NCBI GenBank assembly: GCA_027604665.1
Contig: JADGIZ010000531.1
Coordinates: forward strand, 1 to 12,188
Reading direction: 5' to 3'
DNA length: 12,188 nt
Origin: Polyrhizophydium stewartii
Lineage: Eukaryota; Chytridiomycota; Chytridiomycetes; Rhizophydiales
Of this stretch, positions 1 to 9,500 are shown in pieces. The translations under genes and the position numbers were made by a program. Every line of letters starts with the position of its first letter. The stretch's first letter is position 1. The notes beneath the pieces were generated by a model. The model was not told the origin of the DNA. It made no database searches and saw only the letters and a program-made list of their open reading frames with translations.

Positions 1-1059
1 GCGCATATGCCTGCTCATGCCCTGCAATAAAGAGGGCAAAGCCAGGCGCGTCCTGGCTTTGCCTCGTGTGTGTGGCTTCATTAGTCACTCACAACGACCA
101 GATCACAACCCCCCTGCCTTGTGCTGCAACACCGCGCGCCGTTGAGCGCACTGGCGCCAAGTACGGCGAGCTTCGTGCAAGTGTCAATCTGCCGCACCTC
201 GCGGCCGTGTGCAAGGCGCACGGCGTCACAACAAGCACAGTGTTGCGCCTTGCTTGGGCTCTTGTGCTGCGACACTTCACGCGCAGTGAGCACGTGGTGT
301 TTGGCTCGGTTGTGTCTGGCCGCGATGGCGGCGTCGACGGCATTGACGAGTGAGTCTCGCTCGAGCAGTAACTGACTGCGACGGTTGCCATCGTCAATCT
401 GTTGCCGATGCTGACAGCACGTGCCGCTGTGCAGGATCGTCGGCGTGCTGATCAACACGATTGTGGTGCCTGCGCACCTGCCACTTGATGCCAGCGTTGC
501 GTCGGCGCTTGCGGCGATGCAATCGTTCTCCGCAGATGCAATCAATCACTCGGATGTGGGACTGGTCAACGCACAGCGTGCTGCAGGCATGGCAAGCAGC
601 AGCGACTTGTTCGACACAATCATGGTCTTTGAGAACTATCCAACTGCTGAAGCATCCAGCACCACTCCTACGCTTCTTGAGACTGTCAGAATGGTTGACT
701 TCTGGGACACTTGCATATTGGGACAAGCAGCGCAAGCTGACAGCAAAATTCTCGTGAATCTCTCGTATCTGCAGAAGGTCATAGGGTACGATACGGCCAA
801 GTCGTTTCTGGATATGTTTATTTTGATCCTTGGCCAAGTCTGTGATTCTGGTGTGGCCCTTCACAACATTACCACAGAGAATATTTTGTTTAATGTGCTC
901 GTCGAAGCCAAGTCAAAGAATGCCGCCGAGCCTTTGCATCTCATCGTCGCACAATCGACAGTGTCAACAACTGGTATTTCGCTGAAACCTTCGGGCCAAT
1001 TGGAAAAACAGATAGCCCGTGACATCCTCTCTCAGCTTCTATCGTGCTTTAGCTCTTAA
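1..1059 (+). CDS. NRPS C-terminal condensation domain (gene 3' end, partial)
   Basis: This is the 3' end of a nonribosomal peptide synthetase gene; the start lies left of the window. Condensation domains join the growing peptide to the next aminoacyl carrier protein, or in terminal position release or cyclise it. Coding is convincing from about 102 (upstream stays open to base 3 but does not look like the family). Exon 102-349 ends in VFGSVVSGR...GIDE. An 85-nt intron (350-434, GTGAGT...GCAG) is followed by exon 435-1059, opening with VGVLINTI, which matches motif C5 (IGxFVNT). Then come a C6-like [13 protein letters not shown] and the C7-like [12 protein letters not shown] near 603-642. The HHxxxDG active site should lie upstream. 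After the domain only about 50 unrecognised residues precede the TAA at 1057-1059. AATAAA lies 106 nt downstream. Base composition is more AT than the neighbouring genes. The family call is secure; the 5' boundary is not. Confidence 0.8.
35..63. repeat. Perfect 12-bp inverted repeat (hairpin)
   Basis: GGCAAAGCCAGG (35-46) and CCTGGCTTTGCC (52-63) are exact reverse complements around the 5-nt loop CGCGT. It sits just before the recognisable part of the condensation domain, probably in an intron that starts left of the window, since the local translation does not resemble the family. Confidence 0.75.
350..434 (+). other. Intron in the NRPS gene
   Basis: The 85-nt intron has donor GTGAGT and acceptor CTGTGCAG. 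Splicing joins GA to G, restoring a Glu codon and the conserved run [12 protein letters not shown] across the junction. Unspliced, the frame hits a TGA at 351-353. Confidence 0.85.
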
Positions 1060-1164
1060 AGGGCTTCGAGAAAAAGATTATATGGTTGCTGAAATAAATG
1101 GTCACGTTCAGCAGTATTTGATATTTGTGGCCCTCTTGCAGCATACTCCCACCGCTGCGGACAC

Positions 1165-1170
1165 AATAAA
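1165..1170 (+). terminator. AATAAA polyadenylation signal, NRPS gene
   Basis: AATAAA on the + strand, 106 nt after the NRPS stop codon, in AT-rich sequence. It is the first such hexamer downstream of the stop. Confidence 0.55.
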
Positions 1171-1599
1171 GTGTTCATTCAGTCAGCAATTTACTTCCTT
1201 AGGCCGGCGGTCGCGGGGCGCGCGGCTGGCGCACCTGCGAGCACAATAACGTGCGACTGTCAGCGGCAAGCCTACCGCACGTTTGGCCGCGCGCCTTCTG
1301 CCTCGCGCCATGCGCCGTCATATAGCGCGGCGCGCTGGCTTGGTCGCGACATTAAAGTACTTTTCACAGAAATGGGCCTCGTAATCGCGAAGGCAGATTG
1401 ACTTTGCAGTCTACCTCGCACAGGTGAGTTAGAGGCTGCATCTCGCATGGTAAGGGCGAGAGCCTAGTTCATTTTGAAGTCCGCTATTATCGCCGTGGTT
1501 GAGTTGACAGATCTCATTGCAACCGTGTTCTATTGCTTGGAACCCCTGAGATCTGACGAGCACTGCAAATGGAATTTTCTTGAGACCTGAGCGGATTCG

Positions 1600-1605
1600 T
1601 TTATT
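1600..1605 (-). terminator. AATAAA polyadenylation signal, ABC transporter gene
   Basis: TTTATT on the + strand is AATAAA on the - strand, beginning 59 nt after the TGA of the ABC transporter. Confidence 0.6.
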
Positions 1606-1663
1606 TGTGACTGTTTAAAGAAGCTCTTCGCAGAATGTTCGATGGCATGGACGAAAAACAAGC

Positions 1664-4600
1664 TCAGTGCGTCTTGGACAACTGGTCGGCCGCGATCTGC
1701 CGGATCACGGCGGCATTGGCAGCGCCAGTCGCCTCGACCATGTCGCCAAACACAGACCCGGCGCGGCCCAGCAGCACATGCGGCGCATCAAACTCGGCAA
1801 TGCGGCCGCCGTCCAGCACAAGCACGCGGTCAAACGCCGCAATCGTGTTGAGCCGATGCGCAATCGACAGCACCGTCGTGGCCGCAAACTGCGTCTCAAT
1901 CGACTCCTGGATGCGCTTGTCGGCCTCGGCGTCGACCGATGCCGTCGCCTCGTCCATGATCAGCACCTTGGGCTTGGCAAGGATTGCCTTGCACAGGCAC
2001 ATGAGCTGGCGCTGGCCCATCGACAGGTTGGCGCCGTTCTCGTCGATGGCTGCGTCCAGCTTGCCGTCGAGCGAGCCGACAAAGTCCTTGAGCCCGACGA
2101 GGCCGAGCGCGGCCCACAGCTCGTCATCGGTGTACTTGGTCGCAAAGTCGGGGTTGGAGCGCACGGTGCCCTTGAACAGCACAGGGTCCTGCGGGATGAT
2201 CTGCAGCCGCGACCGCAGCGTCTTGAGCCCGAGCGATGCAATGTCGATGCCGTCGATGGCGATCGAGCCCTTGGACGCCTCCATGATGCGGAACAGCGCC
2301 GTCATGAGCGTCGACTTGCCCGAGCCCGTGCGGCCGACGACGCCGACCTTCTCGCCCGGCTGGATGTCGAGCGACAGGTCCTGGATCACGGCGTGGTCCG
2401 GGCGGGACGGATATCGGATCTCGAGGCTGCTGATCGCAACGGCGCCGGCAGTCGGCCACTCGCCGTCCTTGGGGTCAGTGGGCAGCTCGCGCGCAGCCTC
2501 TGCGGGCAGATCCTTGGCGTAATAGTCGAGGCGCTCGACCGAGTTGAACATGGCCTCGGCTTCGCTAACCGTGGTCAGAAGATGGTTGAAGCCGTCGCCG
2601 AGAGACAGCGCCATGCTGACGCCGAGTCCCACGACCGCCGCATTGACAAGGTCAAACGCTGCGAGCATCAGAACCGCAAAGATGGCGAGCGAGCTGAGCA
2701 GCGAGAGCCGCACACCGAGCCAGATCTGCGCGCTCGATAGAATAAAGTTTGCTTTGTTGTTGGCGTCCATCTTGCTGTGCTGCATGCCAATGAACCTTTC
2801 AGAAAGACCAAACGAAAGGATCGTCGGGATGCCGGTGAGCGACTCGGAGATGTGCGAAGCAACCGGCGAGCGCATGATGGACGAAAGCCGCTTGATCTCG
2901 CGGTACGACCGCTGATAGAAACGGTATATCAGCACCGACGCGATAACCAGAATGGCAAACAGAACTGGCGACATGCTCAGAGTCAGCAAGGCAGGCAGGA
3001 TGCTGGGCATAGCACACGAATAGGATCTTACTGAGCACAAACGGAGCTGAGAAAGAAATGACAGCGATGCGACTACACAGGCCAGAAAATCTGCCTGAAA
3101 GATTAAGGAGTGTGTTGCCCATCTCCATGTCGAGTGATTGGACGTCGGTGGTCATGCGGCTGATGATGCGGCCAACAGGCTGGCTGTCAAAGAACCCCAT
3201 GGTTGATGCAACAATGCCAGATAAAGCTTGATTGTGTAGCGCGCAAGACGATCTGTAGCAACCGTAGATGATCAACAGCCCAACGAACACTGAAGTTGAG
3301 TAAGTGTGAGCTGTAGAACTTGGAACGGACAGAAAACGAAATATGCTCACCGAATACAGCCGTCAAACTTGCCGCTGCTGCTGTGTATGCGCCTAGATAA
3401 TGAGCTTGCGTCCATCCCCACTGATCGCTGGTCCAGAAGGCAAGGTAAACGGACATCAGCGTATCACCGAAGATTTGGACAACACTGCAGAAAATGTATA
3501 GAGGCAAGAACAGGCGTGCGCCTGCGGCAAAGAACGATCTGATGGTGCTGAAAGACACGGCACCGACGCGACGGTCCTCGGCCACGGCCTTCTCCTCCTC
3601 GAACGCCTTGACAGCCTTGACAATGTCCTCTGGCTTATCGCCGTTGGCGTCGGCATCGTCGTCTGCCTCCTTGGCCGTCTCGGCCTCGGCGTCGTCAAAG
3701 TGGTAGTCCTTCATGATCTCGGCAAGCGCGCCGTCCTCGCGCGCCATGAGCTCGCGGAACGCGCCAGTCTCGACGACGCGGCCCTCGTCGAGCACAACGA
3801 CCGTGTCGACCTTGGGCAGCAGGTGCAGCTGGTGTGTGACGAGGACCACGGTCTTGCCGCGCAGCACGCCGCAGATGGCGTCGTCAAAGACCTTCTTGCC
3901 GACGTGCGCGTCGAGTGCCGCGATCGGATCATCGAGCAGGTAGATGTCGGCGTCGCGCGCAATGGCGCGGGCGAGCGCAACGCGGGCTTTCTGGCCGCCG
4001 GACAGGTTGATGCCCTTCTCGCCGATCTGCGTGCCGAGGCCGTTGGGCAGGATCTCGAGATCGTGATCGAGACACGCAGCGGCGATGGCAGCGGGGATCC
4101 TGGCGCGCACGGCGTCGTTGCCAAAGACAATGTTCTCCTCGACGGTGCCCGTGAGGATCCAGGGCTCCTGCGCGCAGTATGCGACCGAGCCGAACAGCGC
4201 CGAGTCGCCGGCCGTCTTGCGCATGCCGCCGATCAGCGCCGACAGGAACGACGACTTGCCCGAGCCGACCGAGCCGACGACGGCCACGAGCGAGCCGCGC
4301 GGAATGTCGAGCGTGATGTCCTGCAGCGCAAACGGCGCGGGCTTGTCCGACTCGGCGTCGCCGTCCTTCTTGTCTGCGTCGGCATTTACAGCTGCTTTCT
4401 TGCTCTTCTTCTTGAAGATGCGGCGCTTGGACTTGCCGTTGGCCGCATTTGGGTCGTTCTTCTTGACCTCTTCCCAGGTGAATGACGCGGCCGACATCTT
4501 GATCGCGGTGCCGTCATGTGAGTCGGTGGACGGTTGCCGCTGCGTGATCTCGCTGGACTTGACCTGCTCGGCAACTAGGAACTCGGTGATGCGCTTGTAC

Positions 4601-6069
4601 GAAACGTAACCCTGATAGGTGTTCCTGCGCGTTCGACCGTGTCATCACACAGCGAGAATTTCAAATAGTCACTGGCCACAACATACGCAGCAGCGCCAAA
4701 GATGTATCCCGATGGGTCGATGAGGGCACTGAGCAAGCCCATGGCAGTGAAGATAGTATCGGCGGTGATGCTTCCGCCGAGCGCCGCATAGATGATGATA
4801 GTCAAAGGAGGGATAAGGAACTGTTGCAAAATCGAAACGGCTTATCATTTTGTCAGTCGACCGTCAGATCGATCAAGCAAAGTACACGGCTGACTTACAA
4901 ACAAGCATGCTGAACGCTTTGATGTACTGCACGAGGCCAATGCACTGCAAGGCGCGAAGTTTGCCGATGCCCGCGACAAAGGCTTCTTCTGCTGCCTGGT
5001 ACTTGATGACCTTCACGCCTGGCGCGCAAGTCAGCAGCAAAGCCGCGAGTGCGTGTTGGCTTCAACATCGACGCACCGTATAGGAACTCGCGCAGCGCCT
5101 TGGTGCGAGCGTCCAGCGCGCTCATGTAGTTGCTGATTGCGACGCCAAACCCTGGTACAATTACTGTCTGGACAAGCATCATCGAGACGTAGATTCCGAC
5201 CGCGATCCAGGTCGACACGCCGAGGAACTTGACTAGGCTGACCAGAGCGGCAGCTGTCTGTGCGATGCAGGCAAAGGCCAAGATGCAGCTGCTTGCAAAC
5301 ACCGCCAGCCGTCTAACGTCCGTCATGGAAAGCGTGCTGATGGTGCCTTCAGTGAATTGTTGGCGAGCCTTGGGCGACAGAAAGAGTGCCTTTTTGTAGA
5401 TGAGGTCGGATGCAGAAGCCGTGATGGCGACGTTCATGCCGAGGATGACCGACTGGAACGAGTGGTTTCAGCGTCAGTGCGCGCAGGTTTGACAGGCGGC
5501 ACAAGCTGCCTCACCTGCGCAGTGAAGAGAAACAGCCCGCTTGCGGCTTCCATGGCGAGCATGATGAAAGCCATGGCGACGGGGCTGGTTGTCCACAGCG
5601 ACGATGTGTCGGCGGCCGGGTTGCTCTTGAGCAGCAGCACGCGCAGGATCTGCGGGATCATGAGCGGGCGGAGGATTGCGAGGGCGGCAGCCGCCGAACG
5701 GAGCAGCACTGCGGCGGTGCTGGCGGCCGCAAGTCAGCTCGGCGCAGCCAAACGCCCAGCGAGCTGGCAGGCTTACAAGGGAGCCGCGTGCGTCTTGGCG
5801 AGCGCGGAGGCGAGGCTCGGTGCACGGGCCGCAGCAGGGTCTGCAATGTGGGCACCGAGCCGGCGGCGGAACCCATCGAGCGAAGCGGCGGCAGCGGACG
5901 AGAGCTCCGCCGAGGGGAGGTCGGGGAGGTCCGCCTCGGCAAGCGGCTTGCGAGCGCCGTGGCGCAGAATGGGCGTGAGCCACGAGACAGTGACGAGCGA
6001 GACAGGGTCGCGGCGGATTGGCCGGAGCGGCTCGCTGGTCGTGCGGAGGGCCTTGAGTACGTGTGCCAT
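1664..6069 (-). CDS. ABCC (MRP-type) full ABC transporter, 8 exons, 1326 aa
   Basis: ATP-driven exporter of the ABCC family (organic anions, conjugates, drugs or metabolites), in the vacuolar or plasma membrane. Reconstructed exons on the - strand are 6069-5777, 5719-5515, 5452-5077, 5018-4899, 4840-4687, 4624-3351, 3289-3032 and 2964-1664. They sum to 3981 nt in one frame. Introns are 57-67 nt with donors GTAAGC, GTGAGG, GTGCGT, GTAAGT, GTATGT, GTGAGC and GTAAGA. The N-terminus has the ABCC signature DPVSLVTVSWLTPIL, with no TMD0. NBD1: Walker A GSVGSGKSS (~500-508), Q535, LSGGQ (590-594), Walker B IYLLDD (610-615), His647. NBD2: GRTGSGKST (~1104-1112), LSMGQ (1207-1211), VLIMDE with catalytic Glu1232, His1263. 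Asp in place of the catalytic Glu in NBD1 is normal for ABCC. NBD1 has a Lys-rich insert after its A-loop, and an acidic linker follows it. The ATG at 6069 has a purine at -3 and G at +4; an in-frame TAG lies upstream at 6124-6126. The substrate is unknown; the NRPS neighbour hints at peptide export. Confidence 0.93.
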
Positions 6070-6557
6070 GCCTGTCGCGATGGCCGCCTTGGCGTATTCA
6101 TATGCTGGCCGGCGGCCCTGCGTCTAAAACGTGTGCACCGCTGATTGGTTGCGGCACCATGGCGCTGCCCATCTGTTGCGGACGGGGCTCTGTTGCTTCT
6201 GACATTGGCTGCTTCTGGCTCGTTTGCAGCCGGCCTCAGACCACCACACCGCGACGAGGTGAGTCTGGGCGCTCTCGGTGGGCAACATAAAAGTTTGAGT
6301 GGGAGGCGCGCAGAGGAGCATGGGAGCGGCGCGCAGCCGTGGAGAGACGCGCGCGGCACAGGTGACGTGCGCTCCTTTGGGCGTCGTGCGTTGCCGGTGT
6401 TCCGAGGCCCCGGAGACAGCACATCCGGGTCGACGTTGAGCCCAAAACGTGCAGATCCGCGGAACTCTGGTTTGCTGATTTCCCGCAATCCGAGCCGCCG
6501 ACACCAGCCGCCGCCGCCAGCACTCTCCTCCGCGCACTGCTTCCGCACGCCGCAGGC
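6070..6557. promoter_or_regulatory. Divergent promoter region, ABC transporter / phosphate transporter
   Basis: The 488 bp lie between the two divergent start codons. An inverted CCAAT (ATTGG, 6144-6148) lies 75 nt upstream of the transporter ATG at 6069. A TATA-like CATAAAAG at 6286-6293 lies about 265 nt upstream of the phosphate transporter ATG. Two AACGTG hexamers (6128-6133 and 6446-6451) read CACGTT on the other strand, a known weaker variant of the yeast Pho4 site CACGTK. No convincing additional gene is present; long open frames here follow from high GC content. Confidence 0.5.
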
Positions 6558-9500
6558 ATGTTCAAGCAGTTCAACGCTGGCCACAGCGTTCACTCGCGCC
6601 GCGCGAGGGCCTTTGCGCACCTGGACGAGGCCAAGCTGGGCTGGTTCCACCTTCGAGCCGTGCTTGTCTCGGGTGTCGGCTTCTTCACTGATGCGGTGGG
6701 TGTCTTTACCCGCCTTGCCGTGCCCCCCCCCCGTCGGGCGCCTTTGGGCACCTACATACCACCTTCTCGAGCCCTGCTTGCCGCTGCTGGGCGGCTGCTG
6801 GGCGGCAACTGCCCCCGGAGCGCACTGCCGCGGCGGGCGATGTCGCCCGGCCGCCGGCCTCTTCCGGCGACAGCAACTTCTCGTGTCCCTCTTCCCCGCC
6901 GCCGCGGCAGCAGCGGCATGCGCGTTCTCTCCTCTGGCAGCGTTCGTGGACCCCTTACACCCCCGGCTCACGGCACCCGGCGTCCTGCCTGGCCCCAGCC
7001 GCCGCCTGCGGCCGCCTGCCGCCGCTTGCCGCCGCTTGCCGCCGCTGTCTGCCTCGTGGGCGACGGCCGCAGAACCGCGGCGGTCGCGCCGCACCAATCA
7101 AATTGCGCGACTGGGGAACGTGGGAAGCCACACCCGCCCTCCATCGAGCGGGATCGCCCAGCCCGCCTGCAGCGCTCGCTCGATCGTGTCCGCCGCCTGC
7201 CCCTGGTCGCCAGACGCTCTGTCGCCGCCCTACCCATTCCCGTCACTCCCCGCCCCCTGCCGCGGCTCCTCCGAACAAGCTGCCTCGATCCCGCGGCCTC
7301 GTGAGTGCTGACATGTCCATCTCCACTTCGTAGTACGACATCTTCGTCATTGGCCAGTGTCTCACGATGGTCTACACTGTCTACGATCCGCCGGGATACT
7401 CTGACCCGCAGATTGACGCCCTGATGAAGGCCTCGACGTCGTGGGGCAACCTGATTGGCCAGCTCGTGTTCGGCTATCTCGGCGACAAGCTCGGCCGCAA
7501 GCGCATGTACGGCGTCGAGCTCATCATCATGATCATCTCCACGATTGGGTCGGCTCTTTCCGCTCCGGCCGCGGCGGCGTTTGGCATCCTGCCCGTGCTC
7601 GGCTTTTGGCGCTTCCTACTCGGCATCGGTATTGGCGGCGACTACCCCATGTCCGCCGTCATCACGTCCGAGTTTGCAAACGTGCGCTACAGAGGCCTCA
7701 TGTTGTCGGCCGTGTTTGCGATGCAGGGCATTGGTATCCTTGTCGGTGGCCTGTTTATCATTGCTATGCTCGCCGCGTTTCGCCCACTCATTCAACAAAA
7801 CGAGGTTTACCTTGATTACGTCTGGCGCATTGTCCTCCTCATTGGCATCTTCCCGGCCTTTGTTGCGCTTTACTTCCGCCTCACGATCCCCGAGACGCCG
7901 CGCTACACGGTCGACGTTATCGGCGACGAAGACAAGGCCGAGCGCGATGTCGAGCGCGTGCTCAAACTCAACTACGTTGCCGATGTCACGTCCAAGTGGG
8001 GCGCCGAAGAGATTGCCGAGCGCGACAACCGCGTGCTGGTGCGCCAGAACACGCTCGAGGACTTTGTACGCTACTTTGGCCAGTGGCGCAATCTCAAGGT
8101 CCTGATTGGCGTCTCATACAGTTGGTTTGCGCTCGACGTTGCGTGGTATGGCCTCACGCTCAACCAGTCGACCATCCTCACGGCCATCAACTACAACGGC
8201 TCCAACACGCAGAGTGTTTACGAGCAGTTCCACCAAAAGGCCCTCGGCAGTATCCTCATCAGCCTCATGGGCACCGTGCCGGGCTACTGGGTGACAGTCG
8301 CCCTCATTGAGCGCATGGGCCGCAAGCCGATCCAGTATCTCGGCTTTGGCGTCATCACGGTCTGCCTGGTCATCATCGCCGTCTTTTACGAAAAGCTCAG
8401 CACCACCCACACCACGTACTTTATCGTTCTGTACACCATTGCCCAGTTCTTTTTCAACTTTGGCCCCAACTCCACGACCTTTGTCGTCCCGGGCGAGGTA
8501 TTCCCCACTCGCTGGCGCTCGACAGGCCACGGCATTGCGGCCGCTTCGGGCAAGCTTGGCGCCATCATCGGTGTCCAGGTGGTTGCTCCCCGGTTCAGCA
8601 GCTACCCTGCGGCTGCCATATACGCCTTTGCCGCCATCATGGCGACAGGCATCTTTTCGACGATGCTCATTCCCGAGACCAAGAACAAGACACTCGAGGA
8701 GCTTTCGTTTGAGGACTCGCCCATCATTGGCCCAATCGGCAACAACCGCAACGACGGCGCGGCTTCGGGCGGCAGCGCACCTGGCCTTGGCATGTTCCAG
8801 CAGCAGTACAGTGGCGTCCCGCCTCCATCGCCTGCAATGTCTGGGGCGAATCAGCATCAGCACTTTTCGTCGGCAGCCTCGTCGTCGTCGTCGTCGGCCG
8901 CGTACCATCCACCGTCGCCCAGCAACTCGCCGGCGCAGCATACTTACATGGCTGCCCAGACCGGACGCTCGCCCGTGTTTACGCAGCAGCAGGCCGCGAT
9001 CCCGTCGCCGCGCATGCTACCCTCGTCGCAGATGGGCGGCTCGAGCAAGCCGCAGCAGCGCCTGTCGCAGCAGCCGCAGGCGTTCCCGCAAGACCTCGAC
9101 CTGAGCGACTTTGCGCAGCTGCAGCAGCAGGTCATGCGCGAGCAGGCCCACGAGAGCTCGACTGACCAGCTCCAGCAGCAGCAGATGGAGCAGATGCAGG
9201 CCTTCCAGGAGCTGCAACGCGAGAAGCAAGTGATTGCCAAGCTGGAGCAGCAGCTGCTCGACACCCAGACAAGGTTTGACAGCCAGGACTCGGCCGCATC
9301 TCCGTCGCAAAAGTATCCGCTGCAGCCCATCAAGGTCGCAGGGCTCCCTGCGCCGGGATCGCCCGCATCTCCGCGCCAGTTCTTTTCGACCTCGAACCCG
9401 GCGCTGCAAGCCGAGAGCGTGATCCCGATCTTGCCTGCCAAGTCGCCGCGGCGCGGCAGCGGCAGCAACAAGCCCGCGTCGCCGCTCAGCCCCGCCGCAC

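Larger units (their letters stand above)
1060..1663. other. Spacer between convergent genes (NRPS and ABC transporter)
   Basis: About 600 bp with no recognisable gene. It is AT-rich at 1060-1200 and 1400-1630, with a GC-rich island at about 1200-1350. The island contains GGCGCGCGGC (1217-1226) and its exact reverse complement (1286-1295), a weak foldback given the local GC content. A 76-codon open frame at 1171-1401 has no recognisable content. Splice-like signals cluster at 1401-1455: an acceptor-like TTTGCAG, then CAG|GTGAGT at 1421-1429, then ATG|GTAAGG at 1447-1455. No transcript can be inferred from sequence alone. Confidence 0.6.

Noticed and set aside
1217..1295. 10-bp GC-only inverted repeat as transposon ends
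   Set aside because: Arms are short and purely G/C in a GC-rich island, with no target duplication or coding sequence between them.
1635..2740. Long + strand open frames opposite the ABC transporter NBD2
   Set aside because: They are antisense to a conserved domain with all its ATP-binding motifs; the openness follows from GC-rich codon usage.
3700..4485. 261-codon + strand open frame opposite NBD1
   Set aside because: Shadow of the conserved NBD1 exon.
5658..7097. 479-codon - strand open frame spanning the divergent promoter and both neighbouring genes
   Set aside because: It crosses exons, introns and the promoter of better supported genes, has low-complexity composition and no recognisable domain.
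6145..7311. 388-codon + strand open frame over the promoter, exon 1 and intron
   Set aside because: It runs in a different frame from the conserved transporter exon and is composed of Pro/Arg/Ala low complexity; GC-driven.
7301..7333. Second donor-like GTGAGT close to the acceptor of the long intron (possible separate intron or nested intron)
   Set aside because: It would leave a 33-nt intron, shorter than any other here, and any retained exon would interrupt helix 1 between conserved Ala46 and Tyr47.
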